A DNA stretch of 64,000 nucleotides from Shimia sp049116215 (GCF_049116215.1 NZ_JAGDZB010000003.1:868001-932000), one strand, 5' to 3'; positions 1 through 8,888 are shown, counted from the first letter of the stretch. Numbers and translations are program-made. Notes: generated from the letters alone by a model not told the origin.

Positions 1-416
1 ACAAGCAAAATGCCACTATCCTAAGCGACAACATGGTCGGATCCGGCGTGCACATCAATGCGATTGGCGGCGACTGCCCTGGGAAAACCGAGCTTGCAAA
101 AGGCATTTTAGAACGCTCGGACGTGTTTGTGGAATTCCCGGAACAGACCCGCATCGAGGGCGAAATCCAACAGATGGCCCCGGACTTTGCGGTCACCGAG
201 CTGTGGCAGGTAATCACCGGGCAGAAACAGGGCCGTCGGGACGCGCGTCAGATCACGTTGTTCGACAGTGTAGGCTTTGCGATCGAGGATTTTTCAGCGT
301 TGCGCTATATTCGTGACAAAGTGGCGGAAACCCCATTCCATGAAGATCTGGATATGCTGGCTGATCCCGACGATCCCCGGGATCTGTTCGGAATGTTGCA
401 ACGGGCAAAAGCCTAA
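1..416 (+). CDS. Ornithine cyclodeaminase family protein, C-terminal part (5' truncated by window edge)
   Basis: The open frame enters the window at base 3 and ends with TAA at 414-416; the true start lies upstream. The visible part starts KQNATILSDNMVG and contains the INAIGGDCPGKTEL segment typical of the NAD(H)-binding half of the ornithine cyclodeaminase/mu-crystallin family, which also includes alanine dehydrogenase-like and ectoine-utilisation enzymes. The end (DLFGMLQRAKA) is the normal C-terminus. The family is cytosolic and acts on amino acids or cyclic imines; the fragment does not reveal the substrate. It converges on the DUF3445 gene, 21 bp away. Confidence 0.85.
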   Translation, partial: KQNATILSDNMVGSGVHINAIGGDCPGKTELAKGILERSDVFVEFPEQTRIEGEIQQMAPDFAVTELWQVITGQKQGRRDARQITLFDSVGFAIEDFSALRYIRDKVAETPFHEDLDMLADPDDPRDLFGMLQRAKA

Positions 417-437
417 ATCTTGGTTGCGCCCGTTGCT

Positions 438-1196
438 CTACTGGGCCGCGGGCGCATGCAGTACCTGCTCTCTTCGCACCATAAAGGTGTGGATCGAGAA
501 CACCACTGCATCTGTTTTCGGCAAACGCAAAATGCATTGCTTTTCGGAGCGCAGGTACGCTCCGTCTTTAGCGGGCACAGGGTCTCGTGGCGCATCTTCC
601 GGGCGCGGTGTAAACAGCGATGAATCGTCGTACCAAAGCGCGTTCTTGCGCCACAACGGCCGCCCCGCCCGCACGCCATCAAACAGCCGTTGAACACGTT
701 TGGCGATGTTGTCGTCGTACTCCGCAACGGGCACATGAATACCGATCAGCGGACGCATGAATTTCTCGGACAAGGTCCAACTGGCTGGAAAGCATAGCAC
801 TGCACCGGTCAGAACATGTTCATCACCGACTTTCTGCATCAGGCAAATGTCTTCCTGAATGATCTGTCCAAGTGTCCGCAGCGGCTGCGCGCGATCAATT
901 GCAACAACACGACCATCCGGACAGCGCACCTCTTGCGGCCCGACATCGAAATCAGCCCGTCCTGACAGTTGCTCCAGCGCCAAGGCCAGCACTTCCTGCG
1001 CCGCTGGCAACGCCTCTTCCGACAAAGCAGAAACCAGATCAGGTTTTTCCGACAATAGACTGATTCGCAACGACATTTGCACGTCGTAGGCGCCATCAAC
1101 GATCAACCAATCTTCGAGGTTTAAGGGCGCAATGCCCGGCAGAGGGCGCTCGGCCAAAGCGTCATATGGAATGGAAGTCTGCAAAATTTCTGTCAT
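438..1196 (-). CDS. DUF3445 family, haem-dependent oxidative N-demethylase-like protein
   Basis: About 252 residues. The start chosen is the ATG at 1196 (MTEILQTSIPYDALAERPLPGI); an in-frame GTG/ATG region up to 1244 adds 16 residues that look untranslated. The run PLNLEDWLIVDGAYDVQM, followed by a region ending LCFPASWTLSEKFMRPLIGIH, matches the DUF3445 family (PF11927), whose characterised members are haem-containing oxidative N-demethylases of dimethylamine or related compounds. The conserved C-terminal TLRLR-like segment appears as RSEKQCILRLPKTDAVVFSIHT. No signal peptide, so cytosolic. In methylated-amine-using roseobacters this would fit C1/N metabolism, but the substrate here is inferred only. 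Confidence 0.8.
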   Translation of the reverse strand: MTEILQTSIPYDALAERPLPGIAPLNLEDWLIVDGAYDVQMSLRISLLSEKPDLVSALSEEALPAAQEVLALALEQLSGRADFDVGPQEVRCPDGRVVAIDRAQPLRTLGQIIQEDICLMQKVGDEHVLTGAVLCFPASWTLSEKFMRPLIGIHVPVAEYDDNIAKRVQRLFDGVRAGRPLWRKNALWYDDSSLFTPRPEDAPRDPVPAKDGAYLRSEKQCILRLPKTDAVVFSIHTFMVRREQVLHAPAAQ

Positions 1197-1363
1197 GACA
1201 ACAGGGGTAGCGCAGCCAAACCGTCCTGACATTAACAAATTCATGTGCCGCTGCGTTCCGCAGTTCTCTCATCAAGTCACCTTGCTGTGAGATTGTGTAG
1301 CAGTGGCTTTGCTCCCCCGCATTTCCAGCCCACATTGAAACAGCCACGACACAGGAGCGCATC

Positions 1364-2575
1364 ATGCCGACCGAACGCATCACATTTCCCGGGCACGCCG
1401 GAGACTCATTGGCCGCGCGATTGGACATGCCGGAAGGCCCACATCTGGCAACGGCCATTTTTGCGCATTGCTTTACCTGCTCCAAGGACATTCCCGCCGC
1501 TCGGCGTATCGCCGCGCGCCTCTCCAGCATGGGCATCGCCGTGTTGCGGTTTGACTTCACCGGACTGGGGCATTCCGAAGGCGAGTTTGCCAATACACAC
1601 TTCTCCAGCAACGTCGCCGACCTGATCGCAGCTGCGGACTACCTCGCAGACCGCGAGATGGCTCCGGATTTACTAATTGGGCACAGCTTGGGCGGCGCAG
1701 CCGTGTTACGTGCGGCCACGCAAATTGGCACCGCAAGAGCGGTTGTTACATTGGGCGCGCCGTCTGACCCTGCCCACGTCGCGCATCAGTTTCACGCGCA
1801 TACCGATCAGATCACGTCCGACGGTCAAGCCACGGTGTCTCTGGGTGGTCGGCCGTTTGAAATCAGGAAAGCCTTTCTGGATGACATCTCCAACCAGAAC
1901 CTCAATAAATGCATTGCCAGCTTGAACAAGGCGCTGCTTGTCCTGCACGCCCCCCGAGATGCCACGGTCAGCATCAACAATGCGGCGCAAATTTTTGAGG
2001 CCGCCAAACACCCCAAAAGCTTTGTCACTCTGGACGACGCCGATCATTTGATCACCAATCCCAATGATGCTGAGTACGCCGCAGACGTGATTGCTTCCTG
2101 GGTGGGTCGGTACTTGGAGTTGACCCCACCTGCCCCACCACCTGGGGCACCAGAGGGTGTTATTCGCGTCTCCGAAGCCAATCCAGCGGGCTTTCTACAA
2201 GATGTAAATGCAGGGCCTTTCCATCACACGCTGGCGGATGAACCGCTGGCCTATGGTGGCAGCAATCGCGGCATGACACCGTATGGGTTCCTCGCGGCGG
2301 GTCTCGGGGCTTGCACGTCGATGACCATTCGCATGTATGCGCGGCGCAAAAAATGGCCCTTGGATCATGTTTGGGTGGATGTGTGTCACGATAAAGTCCA
2401 CGCGGCAGATGCCGAAGCCCCTGCCGGCCAGAAGGTGGATCAGTTTCGTCGCAAAATTCACTTGGAGGGCGCGCTCACCCAAGAGCAGCGCACCCGGTTG
2501 TTGGAAATTGCTGACCGCTGCCCTGTGCATCGCACCTTGGAGCAATCCAGCGAAGTGGTCACGCTCCTAGCGTGA
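1364..2575 (+). CDS. Bifunctional alpha/beta hydrolase / OsmC family protein
   Basis: 403 residues with two domains. Residues 1 to about 250 form an alpha/beta hydrolase: the oxyanion region HCFTCSKD, the nucleophile elbow GHSLGG (Ser near residue 109) and the late histidine in DADHLIT. Residues about 265-403 are an OsmC/Ohr domain with both redox cysteines, one in the LGACTSMTIRMYARR helix and one in DRCPVHRTLE. OsmC proteins reduce organic hydroperoxides with thiols. This natural fusion is common in alphaproteobacteria; the hydrolase may release the peroxide substrate from an ester, which is inference. It stands alone in its orientation, preceded by AGGAG 6 bp upstream of the ATG. Confidence 0.92.
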   Translation: MPTERITFPGHAGDSLAARLDMPEGPHLATAIFAHCFTCSKDIPAARRIAARLSSMGIAVLRFDFTGLGHSEGEFANTHFSSNVADLIAAADYLADREMAPDLLIGHSLGGAAVLRAATQIGTARAVVTLGAPSDPAHVAHQFHAHTDQITSDGQATVSLGGRPFEIRKAFLDDISNQNLNKCIASLNKALLVLHAPRDATVSINNAAQIFEAAKHPKSFVTLDDADHLITNPNDAEYAADVIASWVGRYLELTPPAPPPGAPEGVIRVSEANPAGFLQDVNAGPFHHTLADEPLAYGGSNRGMTPYGFLAAGLGACTSMTIRMYARRKKWPLDHVWVDVCHDKVHAADAEAPAGQKVDQFRRKIHLEGALTQEQRTRLLEIADRCPVHRTLEQSSEVVTLLA

Positions 2576-2584
2576 CCTGTCCTC

Positions 2585-2887
2585 TCACCGTCGCGGCGAC
2601 GGACGTGGCGCGGGCCGAGGTGTCGGGCGCGGCGCTGGCGTTGGACGCGTGACCGGTGGACGCGGTGCAATCGGGTGTACTGGCCGTTCTGGCGGCCGTT
2701 CGATGGGATGTTCCGGACGTGGAGGACGCTCCGGGCGTGGTGGATATGGACGATAGTAATAGTCGTTCCACATCATCGAGTCGTAATAGGCAGAAGAGCT
2801 ACCTCCGCCGGTGTTCTCGCAGGCACTCAACAACGTCACACCGGTTGCCAAAGCGGCGAGAAGTTTCAATGGTCTCTGAAAAGACAT
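2585..2887 (-). CDS. Small proline/arginine-rich lipoprotein
   Basis: 100 residues. The N-terminus is a lipoprotein signal peptide (positively charged start, hydrophobic core, lipobox LLSAC with Cys23). The mature part has a Tyr-rich stretch (YYDSMMWNDYYYR) and then a Pro-Arg-rich tail with PRPERPPRPEHP-type repeats to the end. No enzymatic domain. Such tails can cross or bind peptidoglycan, but that is only an analogy. It follows the secreted protein at 2903-3460 by 15 bp on the same strand and is probably co-transcribed. Confidence 0.7.
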   Translation of the reverse strand: MSFQRPLKLLAALATGVTLLSACENTGGGSSSAYYDSMMWNDYYYRPYPPRPERPPRPEHPIERPPERPVHPIAPRPPVTRPTPAPRPTPRPAPRPSPRR

Positions 2888-2902
2888 CCTAATCCAGCCT
2901 CC

Positions 2903-3460
2903 TTAGCGTGCTTTGATCGAGTTCAGTATGGCGTTCACGTCGGTCAAGGCACTTTGATCAAAGCCCTGAGACATGATGGTAAGAGCTACCACCACCCGAC
3001 CATTTTTGATGTCGAGCATGGTCACGTTGAACGAAACTGGTCGACCATCACGCCGACCAGTTCCGGTGATCACCGTAGCCGGGTAGTTGCCAACGCGGCG
3101 ATCTTCGGCACTCAAAATCTCGGTGGTTTTGGCCAATTGACCACTCAGATCGCGGGCATATTCCTTGGCATCTTCCAGAGAACGGAACCGGGGCGGCGAA
3201 ATCAGCCCGACCCAAACCCCGTGGTCGCTTTCCGGTTCCAAACCAAACACGCGTTCCACGGCGCGGATATCTTCACCCTCGTCGGGAGACAACTCCCGCG
3301 GGCCACCCACGCGCATCTTCCAAAAGTCAGGCACATCCACCTGAAACACACCGCGGGTCTGATCGCTATATACCACCTGCGTGTCCGCTTGCGCCAACAT
3401 GGGCGCGACACTGAGCGCTGCACTTAAGAGCAGGCTGCCTAGCCTCAACGTCTTTTGCAT
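2903..3460 (-). CDS. Secreted protein of unknown function
   Basis: 185 residues from the ATG at 3460, chosen because AGGAGG lies 6 bp upstream and because the protein then starts with a clean Sec signal peptide (MQKTLRLGSLLLSAALSVAP, cleavage after AQA). The mature domain (about 163 residues) begins with a beta-rich segment and ends VVVALTIMSQGFDQSALTDVNAILNSIKAR, which resembles the 'PsbP-like' or DUF1795 style of small periplasmic proteins that test sigmoid stress-lipid folds; I cannot assign a family with confidence. It heads a two-gene unit with the proline-rich lipoprotein. Confidence 0.65.
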   Translation of the reverse strand: MQKTLRLGSLLLSAALSVAPMLAQADTQVVYSDQTRGVFQVDVPDFWKMRVGGPRELSPDEGEDIRAVERVFGLEPESDHGVWVGLISPPRFRSLEDAKEYARDLSGQLAKTTEILSAEDRRVGNYPATVITGTGRRDGRPVSFNVTMLDIKNGRVVVALTIMSQGFDQSALTDVNAILNSIKAR

Positions 3461-3625
3461 AAATGCCTCCTGTAAAAAATTCAGGCAATAGGACACTCAA
3501 TCTAAACGATTGTATAGCAGTTTCTGAGGGAAAACGCCGCATTGCAGCGTGAAAACCTTGCTGTTTTGGGTTGCACCGTCTAAACGGGCCGCGACCCCAA
3601 TATCTAACAATGCAAGGCTGAGATT

Positions 3626-4930
3626 ATGATCCCGCGCTATGCCCGCCCCGATATGGTTGCCGTTTGGTCGCCTGAAACCAAATTCAAAATCTGGTACGAG
3701 ATCGAGGCGCACGCCTGTGACGCACAGGCCAAGCTGGGTGTGATCCCGCAGGAAAACGCAGACGCGGTTTGGAAAGCCAAAGACGTTGAGTTTGACGTGG
3801 CACGTATTGACGAGATCGAGGCCGTGACCAAACACGACGTGATCGCCTTTTTGACCCACTTGGCTGAGCATGTCGGTTCTGAGGAAGCGCGTTTTGTACA
3901 CCAAGGCATGACCTCTTCCGATGTACTTGACACCTGCTTTAACGTGCAACTTGTGCGCGCCTCTGACATCCTGTTGGCTGGCATGGACCGCGTACTGGCA
4001 GCGTTGAAAACACGCGCGCTTGAGCACAAAGACACACTGCGGGTGGGCCGTTCCCACGGCATCCACGCCGAACCCACCACCATGGGCCTGACATTTGCGC
4101 GTTTCTACGCCGAAATGGACCGCAACAGAACACGCCTCCAACAAGCCCGTGAAGAGATCGCCACAGGTGCGATTTCTGGCGCGGTGGGTACATTTGCCAA
4201 CATCGACCCTGCGGTGGAAGAGCATGTATGTGAGCAGCTTGGCCTGACACCGGAGCCAATCTCCACTCAAGTGATCCCGCGTGACCGCCACGCGATGTTC
4301 TTCGCCGTGTTGGGTGTGATCGCATCTTCGATCGAAAATGTGGCCATCGAAATCCGCCACATGCAGCGCACCGAAGTGTTGGAAGGCGCAGAGTTTTTCT
4401 CGATGGGCCAAAAAGGCTCCTCGGCGATGCCGCACAAGAAGAACCCTGTTCTGACGGAGAACCTGACAGGTTTGGCCCGTCTGGTGCGCATGACCGTGAT
4501 CCCAGCCATGGAAAACGTCGCCCTGTGGCACGAGCGCGATATCTCGCACTCTTCTGTTGAGCGCGGCATTGGCCCAGACGCCACTGTGACGCTCGACTTC
4601 GCGCTGCACCGTCTGGCAGGCGTGGTTGAGAAAATGCTGATCTTCCCTGAGAACATGCTCGACAACATGAACAAGTTCCCGGGCCTTGTGATGTCGCAGC
4701 GTGTGCTGCTGTCTCTGACCCAAGCTGGCGTATCCCGTGAAGATGCCTATGCGATGGTGCAGCGCAATGCGCTGAAAGTTTGGGAAGAGCGCGTAGACTT
4801 CCAAGAACAGCTTCTCGCAGATGAAGACGTTGTTGCTGCTCTTGGTGTTGACGGTATCAACGAAAAGTTTGACATGGGCTACCACACCAAACATGTCGAC
4901 ACGATCTTTGCACGTGTTTTCAAAGACTAA
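3626..4930 (+). CDS. purB: Adenylosuccinate lyase
   Basis: 434 residues, the normal size. It catalyses two fumarate-releasing steps: SAICAR to AICAR in purine synthesis and adenylosuccinate to AMP. The family signature GSSAMPHKKNP lies near residue 265; the catalytic His and Ser regions (MTSSDVLDTC near 95, GRSHGIHAEPTT near 143, RDISHSSVERG near 308) are all present. The start MIPRYARPDM is the usual one, and GGCTGAG lies upstream. Monocistronic: its own terminator follows. Confidence 0.97.
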   Translation: MIPRYARPDMVAVWSPETKFKIWYEIEAHACDAQAKLGVIPQENADAVWKAKDVEFDVARIDEIEAVTKHDVIAFLTHLAEHVGSEEARFVHQGMTSSDVLDTCFNVQLVRASDILLAGMDRVLAALKTRALEHKDTLRVGRSHGIHAEPTTMGLTFARFYAEMDRNRTRLQQAREEIATGAISGAVGTFANIDPAVEEHVCEQLGLTPEPISTQVIPRDRHAMFFAVLGVIASSIENVAIEIRHMQRTEVLEGAEFFSMGQKGSSAMPHKKNPVLTENLTGLARLVRMTVIPAMENVALWHERDISHSSVERGIGPDATVTLDFALHRLAGVVEKMLIFPENMLDNMNKFPGLVMSQRVLLSLTQAGVSREDAYAMVQRNALKVWEERVDFQEQLLADEDVVAALGVDGINEKFDMGYHTKHVDTIFARVFKD

Positions 4931-4952
4931 AACAGTGATATAGATCCACCAG

Positions 4953-4983
4953 AAGGCGCATTCACCCAGGTGCGCCTTTTTTG
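4953..4983 (+). terminator. Rho-independent terminator of purB
   Basis: An 8-bp stem (AAGGCGCA / TGCGCCTT) with a short loop, followed by a T run, 22 bp after the purB stop. Confidence 0.85.
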
Positions 4984-5073
4984 TTTCCGGATTCTGACGG
5001 CTCCGTGATTTTTGCATCCGAACGTGCCGTGATACCGTATCCGCAAAGAGTTTTCTTTTGAGTGGAGTTTCTC

Positions 5074-5610
5074 ATGACTTTGACACGCGGACTGATTTCA
5101 ATTGCGTTGGCAACAACACTTGCCAGCCCTCTCTGGGCCGCAGGCAGCGGTTCATCGGAGCCCAAACCTAAAACCGTGACCTGCACCAAGGGCAATGTCT
5201 TTAGCGAAAGCAAAGGTAAGTGTGTGCCGCAGCAAGACAGCTCTTTGACGGATGAGGATCGGATCGAAGAGTTGCGCGCGCTGGCCTATGCAGGACGCAC
5301 ATCCGAAGCACAGGCGCTGTTGGCCTCCCTGTCTGACCAAACCTCAGATCAGGCTTTGACCTATTGGGGCTTTACACACCGCAAGCTTGGCAACGTGGAT
5401 GCCGGTTTAATTTTTTACGACAAAGCGTTGAAACAGAACCCAAATAACCTTCTTGCGCGTTCCTATTTGGGGCAAGCGCATGTAGAAACAGGGCGCTTGG
5501 ATTTGGCACGTGGGCAGCTCCAGGAAATCCGGGATCGCGGCGGCGACGGCGGATGGCCGGAAGTGGCGCTGTCCGAGGCCATTCGCACCGGCACTACTTT
5601 CAATTATTAA
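5074..5610 (+). CDS. Secreted tetratricopeptide-repeat protein
   Basis: 178 residues from the ATG at 5074, chosen over the in-frame GTG at 5062 because GGAG precedes it by 7 bp and because the protein then starts with a Sec signal peptide ending LWAAG. A short Cys-containing segment (CTKGNVFSESKGKCVP) precedes at least two TPR units (ELRALAYAGRTSEAQALLASL; ALTYWGFTHRKLGNVDAGLIFYDKALKQNPNN). Its role is likely periplasmic protein-protein binding, partner unknown. Similar stand-alone proteins are common in roseobacters. Confidence 0.75.
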   Translation: MTLTRGLISIALATTLASPLWAAGSGSSEPKPKTVTCTKGNVFSESKGKCVPQQDSSLTDEDRIEELRALAYAGRTSEAQALLASLSDQTSDQALTYWGFTHRKLGNVDAGLIFYDKALKQNPNNLLARSYLGQAHVETGRLDLARGQLQEIRDRGGDGGWPEVALSEAIRTGTTFNY

Positions 5611-5676
5611 CCATCTTATTCAGGGTTTCTTTAGGCTTGAGTGATTGATTGGCGCATAAGACAAATGGAGACCTTA

Positions 5677-6756
5677 ATGGACAATGCGATTCCTTTGGCG
5701 CCTTTAGGCGGCATAGATGACATGCCTGTATTGAGCGGCATGCGCAAAACCAATCTCTCCCGCCCGCAGAAAGCGGCTATCATTGTACGCTTTCTGCTCA
5801 ATGAAGGGGCGGAGCTAGCACTTGCGGAACTGTCTGATAACCATCAGGCAGACCTCACCTATATGATGGGAGATATGGGGTATATCGACCGTGAGACACT
5901 TGGCGATGTGCTCATGGAGTTTGCGCAAGAACTTGAGTCGATTGGACTTTCTTTCCCCAATGGCATTTCCGGCGCGCTTAGCGTGTTGCAAGGGCAGATC
6001 AGTCCAATGACCGAAGCACGTCTGCGTAAAGAAGCTGGTGTGCGCATGATCGGCAACCCTTGGTCCCGTATCAAGGAGCTGTCGACACAAGAGCTGATCG
6101 AGATGGTTGATGGCGAGAGCATCGAAGTCTCCGCCGTCCTGATCTCCAAACTGCCGGTGGACAAAGCCGCCGAGGTTTTGGCCAAGCTGCCAGGCGACAA
6201 GGCCCGCCGCATCACCTTTGCCATGTCCATGACCGAAAGCATCACACCTGAGGCGGTGGATCGTATTGGCCTAACACTGGCCTGCCAAATCGAAGACCGT
6301 CCACCAAAAGCCTTCAAGACCGGTCCGGAAGATCGATTGGGTGCGATCCTCAACAGCGCATCCACCGCAACCCGAGACGAAGTGCTTGGCTCTTTGGACG
6401 AAAAAGACGCCGAGTTTGCCGATGCTGTGCGCCGCCGCATTTTCACCTACGCGCATATCGCAACCCGCGTGAAACCGCTGGATGTGCCAAAGCTGACCAA
6501 AGACATCGACGAAGGCGCGCTTGTCACCGCTATGGCCTACGCCACCGAAGGCGACTTTGGCATGTCGACCGAGTTTATCCTGTCCAACATGTCCGGCCGT
6601 ATGGCGGATCAGCTGCGCGAGGCTGTGACCGACCGTGGTAAAGTAAAGACCAAAGAAGCGGAAGCCGCCATGTCCGAAGTTACCAAAGCGGTGCGGGAAC
6701 TGGTGGAACTTGGCGAGATCGAGCTTGTCTCCGAAGATGACGACGAAGACGAATAG
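5677..6756 (+). CDS. fliG: Flagellar motor switch protein FliG
   Basis: 359 residues. The ATG at 5677 (MDNAIPLAPLGG) has GGAG 6 bp upstream; upstream GTG/ATG codons at 5641 and 5665 lack one. The N-terminal domain (KAAIIVRFLLNEGAELALAEL), the middle domain with ELIEMVDGESIEVSAVLISKLP and LPGDKARRITFAM, and a C-terminal motor region with DAVRRRIFTYAHIATRVKP match FliG. FliG is the rotor protein at the cytoplasmic face that contacts MotA and the MS ring. The tail ends in an acidic run (SEDDDEDE). No other flagellar gene is in the window, so it lies apart from the main flagellar cluster, which is unusual. Confidence 0.9.
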   Translation: MDNAIPLAPLGGIDDMPVLSGMRKTNLSRPQKAAIIVRFLLNEGAELALAELSDNHQADLTYMMGDMGYIDRETLGDVLMEFAQELESIGLSFPNGISGALSVLQGQISPMTEARLRKEAGVRMIGNPWSRIKELSTQELIEMVDGESIEVSAVLISKLPVDKAAEVLAKLPGDKARRITFAMSMTESITPEAVDRIGLTLACQIEDRPPKAFKTGPEDRLGAILNSASTATRDEVLGSLDEKDAEFADAVRRRIFTYAHIATRVKPLDVPKLTKDIDEGALVTAMAYATEGDFGMSTEFILSNMSGRMADQLREAVTDRGKVKTKEAEAAMSEVTKAVRELVELGEIELVSEDDDEDE

Positions 6757-6769
6757 CTCCCGACTACAG

Positions 6770-7480
6770 TTACTTAATACGCGCGGCGGTCTCGATGGGG
6801 CCGCCGTTCTTTTGTTGGATCAAGACCACAATAGGCGCATCACCTTTGACGCGTACGTTGGTTGAGAGATCGCCGCGCCCGTTCCAATCTTTCACCGTCT
6901 CCCACTCGGAAACGATGTTGGCATAAGTGAGCACACGGCCAGCATTTTCGCCGCGCTTGATCGAGACTTTCTCAGCTTGCTTATAACGGATCACGTGAAC
7001 CTGCATAGGTTTAGGCTGCGCCGTCGTCGCGTTGATCCGCAGCTGGTTGCCGTCTCGTGTGATGGCAAGCTCAACCGACCCCGCGGTTTTCTTGTGAGCT
7101 TTGATAAAGCCTTCAACCTTGCCCGGATGGGCGCCAACCACATGATCACTACCGTTCACAATCATCTGAGGTGTGTATACAGAGCGATGCCCGGCGGCAC
7201 GGGCATAACTGTGCTGTCGCTGCGTGTAGGCTGGATCGGCATGGATATCCTTCCAGCCAATATAGTCCCAATAATCCACATGGAATGCCAAAGCGATCAC
7301 GTCGTCCCGCCCGGCCAATTCCTTGTGAAAGTAATCATCTGCAGGCGGACAGCTGGAACAGCCTTGAGACGTGTAAAGCTCCACCACCACAGGGGCTGTG
7401 TCTGCAGCCAGAGGTGATGCCAGGCTAAGCCACAGCGCAGCAATTGCGCCCGTTATACGGATGCCCATCTGTCCGATCAT
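6770..7480 (-). CDS. DUF1223 family thioredoxin-fold secreted protein
   Basis: 236 residues from the ATG at 7480 (alternatives at 7492 and 7468; GGA lies 7 bp upstream of the chosen one). A signal peptide ends SPLAADT. The mature part starts VVVELYTSQGCSSCPPADDYF, whose CxxC (CSSC) in a thioredoxin-like fold is the mark of DUF1223 (PF06764), then the conserved HVDYWDYIGWKD and YTPQMIVNG segments. Function is unknown; a periplasmic redox role is an inference. It converges on fliG with 13 bp between them. Confidence 0.85.
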   Translation of the reverse strand: MIGQMGIRITGAIAALWLSLASPLAADTAPVVVELYTSQGCSSCPPADDYFHKELAGRDDVIALAFHVDYWDYIGWKDIHADPAYTQRQHSYARAAGHRSVYTPQMIVNGSDHVVGAHPGKVEGFIKAHKKTAGSVELAITRDGNQLRINATTAQPKPMQVHVIRYKQAEKVSIKRGENAGRVLTYANIVSEWETVKDWNGRGDLSTNVRVKGDAPIVVLIQQKNGGPIETAARIK

Positions 7481-7671
7481 TCTTTGGTCCATTCCATTGA
7501 GTGTGTTCCCGCGACCGTTGTATTCGGATAGGATGTGACATGCCAATCAAGGTTTCGCGAGAAAGAGTGAGCGTCACTTCGCGATCACTGGGTTGGACAA
7601 AAGTGGCCAATTGCACTTGTGTCCCATTGCCCCTATGGACGGACCAACACTCACAAAAAGGTCTGCCACAT

Positions 7672-8112
7672 ATGTCTGACACCAAACGCATCGTGCTTTC
7701 TAGCGACCACGCCGCCATCGACCTGCGCCAAGCGGTTGCCACCCATGTGGCTGCCAAAGGTTATGAGGTGGTCGACATCGGCCCCACCACGACCGAGAGC
7801 ACCCACTACCCGCTGCACGGCAAGGCCGCTGCCGAACGTGTGGCGTCCGGCGAAAGCGATTTAGGCATCATCTTGTGCGGCACCGGCCAGGGCATCATGA
7901 TGGCGGCCAACAAAGTGCCCGGCATCCGCTGTGGCGTGTGTTCCGACACGTTTTCCGCTGCGATGATCCGCGCCCACAACAACGCCAACATGCTGTCAAT
8001 TGGCGCCCGCGTGGTGGGAGAAGGTGTCGCGCTGGAGATTGTGGATGCCTATCTGGACGCAGAGTTCGAAGGTGGCCGTCACGGCACCCGCGTGGACATG
8101 ATCGAAGGTTAA
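7672..8112 (+). CDS. rpiB: Ribose-5-phosphate isomerase B
   Basis: 146 residues. It interconverts ribose 5-phosphate and ribulose 5-phosphate in the pentose phosphate pathway. Seen: SSDHAAIDLR near the start, the phosphate and catalytic segment GIILCGTGQGIMMAANKVPGIR with the catalytic Cys, and HNNANMLSIGARV. The frame is open upstream to 7501, but the family start is MSDTKRIVLSSDHA, so the start is placed at 7672; the 171 bp before it looks untranslated. A bidirectional terminator follows. Confidence 0.95.
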   Translation: MSDTKRIVLSSDHAAIDLRQAVATHVAAKGYEVVDIGPTTTESTHYPLHGKAAAERVASGESDLGIILCGTGQGIMMAANKVPGIRCGVCSDTFSAAMIRAHNNANMLSIGARVVGEGVALEIVDAYLDAEFEGGRHGTRVDMIEG

Positions 8113-8133
8113 ACCCCTTCCAGATAAAATGAA

Positions 8134-8170
8134 AAAGGCCTCGGTGAATTCCAAAACCGAGGCCTTTATT
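8134..8170. terminator. Bidirectional terminator between rpiB and ccmG
   Basis: A 12-bp perfect stem (AAAGGCCTCGGT / ACCGAGGCCTTT) with A-rich and T-rich flanks, so it can end transcripts from both converging genes. Confidence 0.85.
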
Positions 8171-8190
8171 GTTTCTGTGGTTTGGTCGCG

Positions 8191-8742
8191 TTAGTAGAGC
8201 GCTTCCAGCGCAGGGCGAATACGGCCTTCCACTTCTCGCTCGGTCACCGGCCCCGCAATGCGCAAAAGAATGTTGCCTTCGCCATCCACCAGGTAGGTTT
8301 CCGGCACGCCATAGACACCCCAGTTCAGCGCCATACGGCCCGTGGTGTCGGCCCCGCCGGCAGTATAGGGATCACCCAGTTCCTCTAGGAAACTCAAAGC
8401 ATTGCCCGGAGAATCTTTGTAATTCACTCCAAGGATGGTCAGACCTTCGGCCTTTAGACCCATCAGATTGGGATGCTCTACACGGCAGGGTCCACACCAA
8501 CTGGCCCAGAAGTTCACCAGCGTTGGTCTGCCAGTACGCAAGGCCGCCGCATTCCACATGTCTTTGTCACCCAACATGGTGATCTGCACGTCAGGCGCTT
8601 GTTCGCCCACAAGTGCGCTTGGCAGCTCATTGGGGTTTTCGCGCTGCATTCCCAACAGGAACATCGCCGCCAATCCTGCAAACAACAGCGGCGGCAGAAA
8701 CATCAGGGGCGAGATTTTCTTTTTTGCTGGTGTATCGCTCAT
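8191..8742 (-). CDS. ccmG: Thiol:disulfide interchange protein CcmG/DsbE
   Basis: 183 residues with one N-terminal membrane anchor (about residues 11-31) and a periplasmic thioredoxin fold. The active site FWASWCGPCRVEHP has Cys83 and Cys86, and the GVYGVPETYLVDGEG segment holds the cis-proline. It reduces apocytochrome c haem-binding cysteines in cytochrome c maturation. It is the last gene of ccmA-B-C-D-G and overlaps ccmD by 4 bp (ATGA). Confidence 0.95.
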   Translation of the reverse strand: MSDTPAKKKISPLMFLPPLLFAGLAAMFLLGMQRENPNELPSALVGEQAPDVQITMLGDKDMWNAAALRTGRPTLVNFWASWCGPCRVEHPNLMGLKAEGLTILGVNYKDSPGNALSFLEELGDPYTAGGADTTGRMALNWGVYGVPETYLVDGEGNILLRIAGPVTEREVEGRIRPALEALY

Positions 8743-8888
8743 TTGCGGCGCCCTTCAACATCGTCCAGGTCCGCGCGCGCTTTGCGCGCAGCCCGAAGGC
8801 TCCACCAGATCAAACCACCAATCAGCAACAGAGACACCGCGTAAGACGACAGCACTGTGTCGGCGTATTTTCCCAGATCAGGCATCAT
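8739..8888 (-). CDS. ccmD: Haem exporter protein CcmD
   Basis: 49 residues, too short for usual ORF cut-offs. It starts MMPDLGKYADTVLSSYAV, has one membrane helix (SLLLIGGLIWW), then the basic tail RAARKARADLDDVEGRRK typical of CcmD. It helps release holo-CcmE from CcmABC. Both joints are ATGA overlaps: with the end of ccmC upstream and the start of ccmG downstream, which indicates translational coupling. Confidence 0.9.
   Translation of the reverse strand: MMPDLGKYADTVLSSYAVSLLLIGGLIWWSLRAARKARADLDDVEGRRK

Noticed and set aside
3497..5017. 506-codon frame antisense to purB
   Set aside because: Shadow of purB; no ribosome site or family.
7501..7671. In-frame upstream extension of rpiB
   Set aside because: Family start is at 7672 and the extra 57 codons match nothing.
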